From IMG/VR virus record IMGVR_UViG_3300048589_000722, positions 1-26,684 of that record: a stretch of 26,684 bases of DNA, one strand, 5' to 3'. Shown here piece by piece: positions 13,699 through 21,737 of this stretch. Origin of the DNA: a virus. The first letter of the stretch is position 1. Each line of letters starts with the position of its first letter. The notes beneath the pieces are model-generated. The model was not told the origin of the DNA and did no database searches. It worked only from the letters and a program-made list of their open reading frames with translations. A program made the translations under genes and the position numbers.

Positions 13699-14282
13699 GC
13701 CGCAACCGCAACTTCGAGCTGCAGGGTGCACTGGCGGCCTCGCGAAACCTCAAAGGCATCACGACTCAGCTGCCCTTCCTGCAAAAGCGCGCCATCCAGA
13801 CGCTGGCGCGGCGCCTGCTCGTGCAGGCGCGCCGCGACATCCAGGCCGAGTACAACATCCGCGCCGATCGCGTTCGCAAAGACCTGAGCCTCAGCCTCAA
13901 TCGCGACCGCGTGCGCGTGACCGGCCACTGGCGCGGCGTCGGCCTGAGCCAGTTCGGGGCCCGCCAGACGCGCAAGGGCGTCACCGCCGCCATCTTCCGC
14001 GGCCGGCGTTCGCTGTACCCGGGCGCGTTCATGGCCAGGCTGCTCAGCGGCAACGTCCAAGCCGTCTCGCGCGAGGGCGAAAAGCGCTTGATGACCAAGG
14101 GCCGCTACGAAGGAAAGCGTCGCCAGCCGCTGGTGACGCACTACGGCGCGACCGTCGCCCAGATGCTGGCCAAGGGCCGCCGCCCGGAACGCCTGGCTGA
14201 CTTTGCCGCCGGCGTGCTCGGCGACGAAATCGACCGCCTGCTCACCTCGTTCTACCAACGCCCGGCCCGTCCGGGTTCCTGA
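13695..14282 (+). CDS. Minor tail protein Z-like (tail completion)
   Basis: A 195-residue, very basic protein beginning at the ATG of the ATGA overlap. The region AIQTLARRLLVQARRDI, then IRADRVRKDLSL and the short strand pair VRVTGHWRGVGLSQFGARQTRKGV, matches the GPZ minor tail protein family (lambda Z, 192 residues) that helps finish and connect the tail. The C-terminus includes a helical KGRRPERLADFAAGVLGDEI segment. The frame is open 11 codons upstream, but the overlap start is preferred. Confidence 0.75.
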   Translation: MSRNRNFELQGALAASRNLKGITTQLPFLQKRAIQTLARRLLVQARRDIQAEYNIRADRVRKDLSLSLNRDRVRVTGHWRGVGLSQFGARQTRKGVTAAIFRGRRSLYPGAFMARLLSGNVQAVSREGEKRLMTKGRYEGKRRQPLVTHYGATVAQMLAKGRRPERLADFAAGVLGDEIDRLLTSFYQRPARPGS

Positions 14283-14311
14283 CCCATCGCCCCACCACCG
14301 GAGAAATCGCG

Positions 14312-15067
14312 ATGAAAGACTTCAGCTTCCAGGGCCGGATCGAACTCGGCACCCGCCTCGCCGGCGGCAAGCCCGGCAACCTGCGCTGGGTGGGTGATGC
14401 CACCAGCTGCAACCTTGCCTTCGCCACCGAGAACGAGGATCGGACCGAGACCTTCTCGGGCCAGCGCCTGCAGTCGGCACGCATGCGCACGTCGACCTCG
14501 GTCAACCTGAGCCTGGTGCTGCGCTACGCCACGCCGGCGAACCTGCAGCTGGGGCTGTTCGCCACGGCCAACAACGTCGCCGGCGCCGCCGTCGTGGACG
14601 AGCCGCTGCCCGCGGGCCTGGTGCCCGGCGATCGCCTGGTGCTGGGCAAGCCGTCCGGCATCACGCTGCTCTCGCTCAAGGACAGCGAGGACCCGGCCGC
14701 CACGGTCGACCCGGACGACTACACGCTCGAGAACGCCGCCGGCGGCATCGTGGCCATCAACTCGGTGGCGGGCTACGTGCAGCCGCTGCTGGCCAGCTAC
14801 ACGCACGAGCAGTTCACGCGCATGCCGATGTTCAGTGCACAGCCGCCGGAGCGCTACTTCTACCTGCACGGCGTCGACACCATCTCCGGCAAGCCGGTGC
14901 GGGTGGCGCTGTACCGGGTGCAGTTCAACCCGATCAGCGAGCTGGCCCTGCTCAACGATACCTTCGGCGAGATCACCCTCGAGGGCACGGCGCTCTACGA
15001 CGCCGAGGCCGCGCTGGATGCGACGTTCGGCGGGTTCGGCTACATGGACCTGGCGCCCGAAAGCTGA
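14312..15067 (+). CDS. Major tail tube protein
   Basis: A 251-residue beta-rich protein with a strong ribosome site (GGAGAA at about 14300-14305) and no overlap with the upstream gene, as expected for an abundant structural protein. It reads as strands and turns throughout (for example LRWVGDATSCNLAFATENED near the start and VRVALYRVQFNPISELALL near the end). It lies immediately upstream of the chaperone and tape measure genes, the slot of lambda V and other tube proteins. The identity is from position, size and composition. The stop and the next start share TGATG. Confidence 0.75.
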   Translation: MKDFSFQGRIELGTRLAGGKPGNLRWVGDATSCNLAFATENEDRTETFSGQRLQSARMRTSTSVNLSLVLRYATPANLQLGLFATANNVAGAAVVDEPLPAGLVPGDRLVLGKPSGITLLSLKDSEDPAATVDPDDYTLENAAGGIVAINSVAGYVQPLLASYTHEQFTRMPMFSAQPPERYFYLHGVDTISGKPVRVALYRVQFNPISELALLNDTFGEITLEGTALYDAEAALDATFGGFGYMDLAPES

Positions 15068-15588
15068 TGGCCAGGAAGCTCCCTCCGGCCGGCAAGGAGC
15101 CGGTCGGCTCTTCCGCGGTCGCCGCCTCCGAGGCGGCGGCCGAGTTGGCGGTCATGCAGCCGGACATCGAGCTGCCGATCGACGGCCGTCAGGTGCGGAT
15201 CCGCGAGTACGGGTTCTTCGAGGGCCTCGAGGTCGCGCACCGGCTGACGGGGTTCATCGACGACATGGCGAAGACCATCGGCAAAGACCTGCGCTACGAC
15301 CGCGTGCGCCGGCTGTTCGGTGTTCACCGTGACCAGGTGATCCCGGCGGCGGCGCTGTCGGCCGACGTCGAGCCGGAGTGGGTGGCGGGCCTGAAGGGCA
15401 ACTCGGCCGAGCTGTTCATGTCCACCTGGTTCGGAGTGAACGCGGGTTTTTTCGTGCGCGAGGCGGTGGTGTCGATGCGGGAGGCAAGGCTGGCGACAGC
15501 GTCAAGTGGTCCGACGTCTTCGTCTGCCTCGCCCGCGCCGGATTCGGCGACGCAGACCGCCTCGGACGGTGCACCGAGCGGCAACTGA
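15067..15588 (+). CDS. Tail assembly chaperone, gpG-like
   Basis: A 173-residue zero-frame product. After a Lys/Ala-rich start, residues about 35-130 form the chaperone domain (IELPIDGRQVRIREYG, FFEGLEVAHRLTGF, helices up to FMSTWFGVNAGFF). The last ~40 residues, after the slippery site at codons 127-129, are a Ser/Thr/Ala/Pro-rich tail of low complexity. In lambda, gpG and the frameshifted gpGT coat the tape measure during tail tube assembly and are lost from the mature tail. Lambda gpG is 140 residues. Translation is coupled to the tail tube gene through TGATG. Confidence 0.85.
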   Translation: MARKLPPAGKEPVGSSAVAASEAAAELAVMQPDIELPIDGRQVRIREYGFFEGLEVAHRLTGFIDDMAKTIGKDLRYDRVRRLFGVHRDQVIPAAALSADVEPEWVAGLKGNSAELFMSTWFGVNAGFFVREAVVSMREARLATASSGPTSSSASPAPDSATQTASDGAPSGN

Positions 15589-15716
15589 ACCTGTGGTACG
15601 CGGCTGCGGTCCGGGCCGAGAACAAGCGTCAGGCGGCCAGCATTGAAGCGGTAATGCATGGGTTCACCGGCAGCAAGGAAGCGATCGCGTTCATGAAGAA
15701 ACTCCGGGAGAATTGA
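15067..15716 (+). CDS. Tail assembly chaperone, gpGT-like, made by -1 frameshift
   Basis: A -1 shift at the slippery site 15444-15453 continues the G-like protein into frame 3 and stops with TGA at 15714-15716, giving about 216 residues. After a Gly/Arg-rich linker, the T-like part shows KWSDVFVCLARAGFG, then a helical region including RQLNLWYAAAVRAENKRQAASIEA, and FTGSKEAIAFMKKL. It has high third-position GC and reads as real protein, but lacks its own good start. Lambda GT is the model: a small fraction of ribosomes shift, and the T domain binds the tube protein. Confidence 0.82.
15444..15453 (+). promoter_or_regulatory. Programmed -1 frameshift slippery site (GGGTTTTTTC)
   Basis: Two X XXY YYZ heptamers overlap in the zero frame: G GGT TTT (15444-15450) and T TTT TTC (15447-15453). 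Both allow tRNAs to re-pair after slipping one base back. A Shine-Dalgarno-like GGAG at 15433-15436 lies seven bases upstream and could stimulate slippage, as in bacterial dnaX. Lambda uses the related G GGA AAG. Confidence 0.88.
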
Positions 15717-15717
15717 G

Positions 15718-18700
15718 GTGAGCAACCGCGACTTCCAGATCGAAATGCGCATGCGCGCCGAGTTCGCTTCGGCGCAGAAAGGTCTGGAACAGATCCAGGG
15801 CAACCTCGAAAAGATCGAGGACGCCGCCGCCGGCGCCTCCAGCGAACTGGCCAAGGTCGGAACCTCCAGCGAGAGCACCGGCAGCCAGGCCTACGCCCAG
15901 ACCAGCCGACTCACGCAGCAGGCGATCGCCGCCGAGATCGGGCTGATCCGCGAGCTGCAGGAGCGTCTGCAGTCGGGCGCCGCATCCTGGGATGACCTGG
16001 CGGACACCGAGGCCCGGCTCGACGCGGCCATGTCCAAGGGCCTGATCACGGCCGAGGAGTACGACGAAGCGCTTGGCCAGCTCGACAAGAGCCACAAGCA
16101 GCTGACCGCCAGCACGGACCGTCAGCAGAAGTCGATCGACGGCGCCCTGTCCCGATATGACCGGGCCGGTGCGCAGCTGCAGCGCCTGGCGTCGGACGAA
16201 GTCAAGCTCAAGCGCGCCGTCGACGAAGGCCGCATCAGCCGCGAGCAGTACAACAAGGCGATGGCTGGCATTGCCGCGCAGCGCGCCTCCGTGCAGGGCA
16301 TCAACAACCAGGCGCGGGCGCTGCGTGGCTTGAACCTCGAGACCGCCGGCGTCCAGCGCAACCTCACGCAGCTGCTGACCTACTCGGCCAGCGGCCAGTG
16401 GGGCATGGCGGGACGGCAGATCGTGCAGCTCGGCAACGGGGCAGGGCTGGCACGGATTGCACTCTCGGGAGTCGGTGCTGCGGCGCTTGGCGCGGCTGCT
16501 GGCATTGGTGTGGTGACGGTCGCGGCCGTGAAGGGCTACCTGGAGTTTCGTGCCTTCGAGCGGGCGCTGATCGCCACCGGCAAGGCGGCGGGCGTGACCG
16601 CCGGCCAGCTGGTCGAGATCAGCTCCAGCGTCGGCAGCGAGACCGGCCAATTCGCGGACGCCAACAAGGCGCTGCAGGCGCTGGTGGCGTCCGGAAGGAT
16701 CGCCGGGGATTCGCTCAACAGCGCAACTTCGGCTGCGGTCAACCTTGCGACCCTGACCGGCCGGAGCATCGACGACACCACCAAGGACATCATCCGGCTT
16801 GCCAAGGAACCGACGAAGTTCCTGGTGGAGATGAACGAGCAGTACAACTTCCTCACGACCGAAGTGTACGAGCACGTGCGTTCCCTCGAGGACCAGGGCC
16901 GCAAGACAGACGCGGTTCGCGTCGCACTGGGTGAACTGGCTCGCGTCCATGAAGACCGGGTCAGAGAGATGCGTGAATCGGCCGGTCTTCTGGAGCGCAC
17001 GTGGCTCGCCGTTAGCACGGCGGTCAGTGGCGCGTTCAACGAGTTCAAGTTGTTGGTGGCCGGAATCGGGAGCACGGATCCCAGCGCGGAGATCCGTCGC
17101 ATCGAAGCCGAGCTCGCCGCCAGGCGGAGCACGACGTTCAATGCGCTGCAGAATTCGCTTCCCGGGCTCAATCTCGTCGTCGGCGCGCTCCGCGACGATC
17201 GCAGCGAGGAGGCCCTGCGCGCCAGACTGGAGGTGCTGCGGGAAGAGAAGGCGGTCACGGAGGAGCTGACCGCGGAGGAAGCCAAGCGCCGCAAGCTGGA
17301 ATCGGATGCGGTCGCAGTTCGTGCCAGGTGGGACGACGAGACGGCCCGGGCAGACAAGGGGATTGCCCGGCAGAGGGAACTGAACGCCCTGCTCGAGGAG
17401 TTCGAGACGATCCAGGCTGATGCGCGTGCGCGTGGCGTTGAAGACCCGCGCCTGACCGATGGCTCGTACCAGCGCCGCTTCGACGCGATCATCAAGAAAT
17501 ACGAAGAGAAGGGGGAGAAGGCCACCAAGGCGGGCAAGGACGTCGAGGCCGCCGGGAAGCGCGAGATCGAGAACCTGTGGCGCCAGATCGGCATGCTGGA
17601 CCTGATGGACGAAGCGACCGGCCGTGTTTCGGAAAGCGCCCGGATCTACTACGAGATCACGAAGGGCGGCTACAAGGACTACAGCGCCGGCGTGAAGCAG
17701 CAGCTGATCGACGCCGCGCAGCTGCTCGACAGCGAGCGCAACAAGATCGAGCTGGCCAAGGAGTTTGCCAACGCGCAGCTCGAGATCCTCGCCCTGCAGG
17801 GAAAGGCCTCGGACGCCGAGTTCCTGCGCGCCCAGCAGCGCATCACGCAGCTGCAGCAGCAGGCGCTGAATGCCGGCCGCGCTGACCAGGCTGCCGGCTT
17901 CAGCCAGTTGCTGGGCCTGAAGCAGGCCGAGAACGATCTAAAGCAGCTCGAGGCCACCTGGCAGCAGGTGATGGGGGAGATCCAGCGGCGCCAGCAGGCC
18001 ATCCAGGTGCAACAGCAGGCGGGCCTGCTGACCGCTGGTGGGGCCCAGCGCGAAATCGTCGCGCTCTACCGCGAACAGTCCGTGCTGCTCAACGAGCTGC
18101 TGCCAAAAATGGAAGCCGCAGCGATCGCGCTGGGCAACCCCGAAGCGCTGGCCAACGTCCAGCGCATGCGGCTCGAGCTGCAGTCCATGGCGGCCACCAC
18201 GGACCTGCTGCGAACGACCATCGCCAACACTTTCGAGAGTTCGTTCTCCAATTCGCTGGTCAGCTTGGTGACTGCGACCAACAGCCTGCGCGAGGCCGGC
18301 GAGCAGTTCTTCCTGTCGATGGCGCGTGGCGTGGCGGAGTTCATCGCCCAGGAATGGTCGCAGCAGCTGGCCGGGAAGCTGTCTGGCTTGCTCGGCATGC
18401 TCGGTGGTGGCGGACAGGGCGGGGAGCAGCAGGCGGCCGCGGCGACGTCCGCCGCTGCCGCAAGCCTGCAGATCGCATCTTCGACACTCAGCACCGGTGC
18501 GACCGCGCTGGCGGCCCCGGCAACGCAGCTGGGCGTAGCCGCCGGCGCTATGATCCCCGGTGCGACCGCGATCGCCACCGCAGCTGGCCAACTGCTGTTC
18601 GCCGCCCAGTCGCTAGCGGCTGCGAACGCGGCCGGCTCGATCGGCGGCTTTGACGCTGGCGGCTTCACCGGCTACGGCGGCAAGTACCAGGTCGCCGGCG

Positions 18701-19032
18701 TCGTCCACCGTGGCGAGTACGTGATGCCGCAGGAGACGGTCGCCAAGTACGGCCTCGACTACATGCGCGCCCTGCACGCGGGCCAGATCCCCCGCGCCCG
18801 GTTCGCCCGGGCGCTGCCGCCCGCGCCAGTGCGCTCGCCCAAGTTCAGCTACGCCAGCGGCGGCCTGGTGGGCGGTGGCATGCCGGCGCCGAGCCTGACG
18901 CTGCGCAACTACACCCTGTTCGACATCAACGAGCTCGCCCAGCGCCTGGCTGAAGTGCCGGCATTCGAGAAGGCCGTGGTCAACAAGGTGCTCGACAACA
19001 GCAGCGCCGTGCGGGAGGGCCTGCAGTCGTGA
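15718..19032 (+). CDS. Tail length tape measure protein (gpH/TMP_2 type)
   Basis: A 1104-residue protein, longest in the window. GGGAG at 15706-15710 precedes the GTG at 15718. The first ~200 residues are helical with Glu/Gln/Lys-rich segments. A hydrophobic Ala/Gly-rich span lies at about 240-275 (IALSGVGAAALGAAAGIGVVTVAAVKGY). It is followed by the conserved TMP_2 domain (FRAFERALIATGKAAGVTAGQL to about 450), then a long coiled-coil region. Near the C-terminus are an Ala-rich segment and the GGFDAGGFTGYGGKY...VHRGEYVMPQ motif seen in many tape measures. At about 1.5 angstroms per residue the tail would be roughly 165 nm. Stop and next start share GTGA. Confidence 0.93.
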   Translation: MSNRDFQIEMRMRAEFASAQKGLEQIQGNLEKIEDAAAGASSELAKVGTSSESTGSQAYAQTSRLTQQAIAAEIGLIRELQERLQSGAASWDDLADTEARLDAAMSKGLITAEEYDEALGQLDKSHKQLTASTDRQQKSIDGALSRYDRAGAQLQRLASDEVKLKRAVDEGRISREQYNKAMAGIAAQRASVQGINNQARALRGLNLETAGVQRNLTQLLTYSASGQWGMAGRQIVQLGNGAGLARIALSGVGAAALGAAAGIGVVTVAAVKGYLEFRAFERALIATGKAAGVTAGQLVEISSSVGSETGQFADANKALQALVASGRIAGDSLNSATSAAVNLATLTGRSIDDTTKDIIRLAKEPTKFLVEMNEQYNFLTTEVYEHVRSLEDQGRKTDAVRVALGELARVHEDRVREMRESAGLLERTWLAVSTAVSGAFNEFKLLVAGIGSTDPSAEIRRIEAELAARRSTTFNALQNSLPGLNLVVGALRDDRSEEALRARLEVLREEKAVTEELTAEEAKRRKLESDAVAVRARWDDETARADKGIARQRELNALLEEFETIQADARARGVEDPRLTDGSYQRRFDAIIKKYEEKGEKATKAGKDVEAAGKREIENLWRQIGMLDLMDEATGRVSESARIYYEITKGGYKDYSAGVKQQLIDAAQLLDSERNKIELAKEFANAQLEILALQGKASDAEFLRAQQRITQLQQQALNAGRADQAAGFSQLLGLKQAENDLKQLEATWQQVMGEIQRRQQAIQVQQQAGLLTAGGAQREIVALYREQSVLLNELLPKMEAAAIALGNPEALANVQRMRLELQSMAATTDLLRTTIANTFESSFSNSLVSLVTATNSLREAGEQFFLSMARGVAEFIAQEWSQQLAGKLSGLLGMLGGGGQGGEQQAAAATSAAAASLQIASSTLSTGATALAAPATQLGVAAGAMIPGATAIATAAGQLLFAAQSLAAANAAGSIGGFDAGGFTGYGGKYQVAGVVHRGEYVMPQETVAKYGLDYMRALHAGQIPRARFARALPPAPVRSPKFSYASGGLVGGGMPAPSLTLRNYTLFDINELAQRLAEVPAFEKAVVNKVLDNSSAVREGLQS

Positions 19033-20228
19033 GCTTCGCCTCTGGCCAGCCGGTGATCTGGCCGTTTCCCGCCGACTGGGGCAAGCCCGTGCGCGAGACG
19101 CTGGCCTGGCTCACCGATGCGATGGTCGCGCCCACGAGCGGGATCGGCCCGAAGCGCCAGCTGCGTACCGCGCCGCGGCGGTCGTTCGCCTTCGACGTGA
19201 TCGGCGACAAGCGCGATCGCCGGGTGATCGACAACCTGCGCTTCGACCGCGGCGCCCAGCCCTGGCAGCTGCCGATCTGGCACGACGGCCAGGTGCTGGC
19301 TGAAGCCGTGGCCATGGACGGCGAGTTCATTCCCTGTCGCACGACCGGCTTTGATTTCGTCGCCGGCGGTCAAGCGGTGCTGTGGTCGGCCGTGGATGTC
19401 TGGGAGCTGGTCACGATCAACGCCGTTGAGGCCGAAGGCTTGGCGCTGGCCGACGGCCTGCAGGCGGCCTGGTCCGCCGGCGCCCGGCTCTGGCCCGTGC
19501 GCCGGGCGTTCCTGCCGGACGCCTCGGAGGAATCCGCCTGGCACGACGACGCCAGCCGGATCCCGCTGCAGTTCCGGGTGGACGAGCCCTGCGACTGGCC
19601 GGCCGTGATGCCGGCGGCGACGTACCGCGACCTGCCGCTGCTGGACATCCGCCCCGACATGGACGGCACCGTGGCCAGCCGCTACGGGCGCGACCTGCAG
19701 CTCGTGGACGAAGAGACCGGCACCATCGCCACCTTCGACCTGCCAGGGCTTCCCCAGCGCTCGCAGGCGCACGCCTGGAAGCTGTTCGGGCGGGAGGAGC
19801 ACTCCGCGTTCCGATCGCTCGCCTACGGCCTGCGTGGGCGCATGGGTGAGCTCTGGGTGCCCAGCTGGAACGCCGACCTGAAGGTGGTCTCCACGATCGG
19901 CGCGGCCTCGACGTCGCTGACCGTGGAGTGGTGCGGCTACTCCCTCTACGGCCGACAGCAGCTCGGCCGCCGCGACATCCGCATCGAGGTCGCCGGCGGC
20001 GGGGTCTACTGCCGGCGCATCACCAACTCAGTCACCGCAGGCGCCACCGAGGTCCTGACGCTGAACGCGGCCCTGGGCGTCGAGGTGCCTGCCGCGGCGA
20101 TCCGTGCCGTGAGCTTCATGGCCCTGTCGCAGCAGGCGAGCGACCAGGTCGAAATCGACCACGTGACCGACGCCGATGGCCTGGGTCTGTGCTCGATGCG
20201 CTGGGAGGCCGTCCGTGCCGATCTCTGA
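19029..20228 (+). CDS. Tail tip protein downstream of tape measure (distal tail-like)
   Basis: A 399-residue protein starting at the GTG of the GTGA overlap with the tape measure. It is rich in Trp, Asp and beta-strand-like segments: an N-terminal WPFPADWGKPVRETLAWLTD, the RRSFAFDVIGDKRDRRVIDN region, and a C-terminal domain with ITNSVTAGATEVLTLNAALG. Its place between tape measure and the DUF2163 protein corresponds to lambda M/L or distal tail proteins that start tail tip assembly. I recognise no single catalytic motif; a structural role is inferred. Confidence 0.7.
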   Translation: MSFASGQPVIWPFPADWGKPVRETLAWLTDAMVAPTSGIGPKRQLRTAPRRSFAFDVIGDKRDRRVIDNLRFDRGAQPWQLPIWHDGQVLAEAVAMDGEFIPCRTTGFDFVAGGQAVLWSAVDVWELVTINAVEAEGLALADGLQAAWSAGARLWPVRRAFLPDASEESAWHDDASRIPLQFRVDEPCDWPAVMPAATYRDLPLLDIRPDMDGTVASRYGRDLQLVDEETGTIATFDLPGLPQRSQAHAWKLFGREEHSAFRSLAYGLRGRMGELWVPSWNADLKVVSTIGAASTSLTVEWCGYSLYGRQQLGRRDIRIEVAGGGVYCRRITNSVTAGATEVLTLNAALGVEVPAAAIRAVSFMALSQQASDQVEIDHVTDADGLGLCSMRWEAVRADL

Positions 20229-20251
20229 CGCCATCGCCGGAGGCACCCGCC

Positions 20252-21070
20252 GTGACCTTTAACCTGCTCGAGCTGAGCCGGAACATGGGACGGCCCATCG
20301 GGCTGCTGCGCTTGGCCCGCGGCAACGTGGTGGCCCGGTTCACCGATGCCGACCGCGAGATCCCCGTCGACGACGAGGACTACCTGCCGCTGGCCGTGTC
20401 GCGCTCGGAGATCCGCGACAGCAGCGAGCGCCGGAAGAACCTGGTCAAGCTGACACTGCCGATCAACGCCAGCGTCACGTCCTGGTGGCGGCCGTACCCG
20501 CCGAGCGGCCCGGTGTTCGTGACCTGGCTGGCCAAGCACTACGGCGACGACGAGGTCGTCGTGGAGTGGACGGGGCGCGTGATCGGTGCGCGCTTCACCG
20601 ACACCGTCATGGAGCTCAACTGCGAGCCCACCCGGTCCAACGGCGGCAGCCGCGGCCTGAACCTGCGGTGGCAGCGCGGCTGCCCGCTGGCGGTGTATTC
20701 CCAGGGCATCGGCATGTGCAACCTCGACAAGGCGGACTTCGCCGTGCCGGGCGTGCTGACGGCTGCGGAGGGCATCGCGCTCGAGGCGGATGCGTTCGCC
20801 GCATTGCCCAGCGGCCGCCTCGCCGGCGGCTTCGTCGAGTACGTGCGTGCGGACGGCGAGGTCGAGACCCGCAGCATCATGGCCCACGCCGGCAACCAGA
20901 TCATCCTGAACTACGGCACCGATCAGCTCGAGGAAGACTCGGAGGTCACCGCGTACTGGGGCTGCCCGCACAACTTCGCTGCCTGCCGCGACATTTTCGA
21001 GAACGAAGAGAACTACGGCGGTGCGGTGTACGCGCCCATCAAGAGCCCCATGGACGGATCGCCGCTATGA
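20252..21070 (+). CDS. Tail protein, DUF2163 / phage BR0599 family
   Basis: A 272-residue protein. GTG 20252 is chosen because GGAGG lies at 20239-20243, eight bases upstream, and the longer in-frame extension is shadow sequence. The C-terminal half shows the family's Cys and aromatic pattern: GCPLAVYSQGIGMCNLDKADFAV, a beta-rich stretch, then GCPHNFAACRDIFENEENYGG near the end. Family members sit in the tail tip of many siphophages and gene transfer agents between the distal tail protein and the central fibre. The conserved Cys may bind a metal or form the core of a hub. The stop overlaps the next ATG (ATGA). Confidence 0.8.
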   Translation: MTFNLLELSRNMGRPIGLLRLARGNVVARFTDADREIPVDDEDYLPLAVSRSEIRDSSERRKNLVKLTLPINASVTSWWRPYPPSGPVFVTWLAKHYGDDEVVVEWTGRVIGARFTDTVMELNCEPTRSNGGSRGLNLRWQRGCPLAVYSQGIGMCNLDKADFAVPGVLTAAEGIALEADAFAALPSGRLAGGFVEYVRADGEVETRSIMAHAGNQIILNYGTDQLEEDSEVTAYWGCPHNFAACRDIFENEENYGGAVYAPIKSPMDGSPL

Positions 21071-21522
21071 CCCCGCGCCTGCCTCTCTCCCGTCGCATTC
21101 CCAGCCTGCGCTGGTGCCTGGCCAAGGCGCGGCTGCACGTCGCCTACGCGTTGGCCCTGCCGACCCGTGAGCTGGTCTCGCGCGGCTCCGCGCTGGTGGC
21201 CGCCGTGATGCTGGTGGTCGCGTGCGTAACCTACGTCGGCCTGCAGGCGCCGCCGCCGGCGGCCGAGGGCGAGATCGAAGTGGTGCGGGCGTGGGTCAAC
21301 TTCCTGATCCAGCTGGCCATCATGCTGGTGGCGGCGCTGGTGTCTTACGCGATGCGCCCGAAGCCCAAGGATCCCGAGGTGGCCAAGGCCAGCGTGCCGG
21401 TGACCGAAGACGGCAAGAGCATCCGGCGCATCTACGGCGAGGTCTGGATCCCGGACTCGATCATCCTGGGCTTCAAGCAGACCGGTACGACGAAGATCAA
21501 GGCCAAGGGCGGCAAGAAATGA
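21067..21522 (+). CDS. Tail-module membrane protein with hub-protein-like C-terminus
   Basis: A 151-residue protein from the ATGA overlap start. It has a basic N-terminus, two hydrophobic helices (about 40-59 and 75-96), a Pro/Lys linker, and a C-terminal segment (VPVTEDGKSIRRIYGEVWIPDSIILGF) resembling the beginning of central tail fibre proteins, where strands meet the hub. The size and slot fit lambda I (tail assembly), which precedes J. It may guide the hub to, or through, the membrane. The exact function is unknown. Confidence 0.65.
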   Translation: MTPRLPLSRRIPSLRWCLAKARLHVAYALALPTRELVSRGSALVAAVMLVVACVTYVGLQAPPPAAEGEIEVVRAWVNFLIQLAIMLVAALVSYAMRPKPKDPEVAKASVPVTEDGKSIRRIYGEVWIPDSIILGFKQTGTTKIKAKGGKK

Positions 21523-21737
21523 AGGTGACCATCGCCCACCTGCGATCCGTGCCCGGCTTCACCGCTCGCCGGGGCTTCTGCGCCAGCGGTGCACGGGCCT
21601 GGTTCCAACGGCATGGTCTGGATTGGTCGGAGTTCGTGCGTCACGGCATCGACGCCGAGCAGCTGGTCGCCACCGGCGACGGCATGGCCCTGAAGCTGGT
21701 CGAGCACGCCCGTCAGGAGGACGAGCATGGGCAGTAA
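21519..21737 (+). CDS. Small conserved tail-module protein
   Basis: A 72-residue protein starting in an ATGA overlap and ending inside the next gene. It is mostly helical, with conserved-looking aromatic and Arg/Gly motifs (SVPGFTARRGFCASGARAW, then FQRHGLDWSEFVRHGID) and an acidic-basic C-terminus. Small proteins of this type are common directly upstream of the central fibre gene in Gammaproteobacterial and Burkholderia prophages, as I recall them. I know of no assigned function; an assembly or accessory role is inferred from position. Confidence 0.7.
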   Translation: MKVTIAHLRSVPGFTARRGFCASGARAWFQRHGLDWSEFVRHGIDAEQLVATGDGMALKLVEHARQEDEHGQ

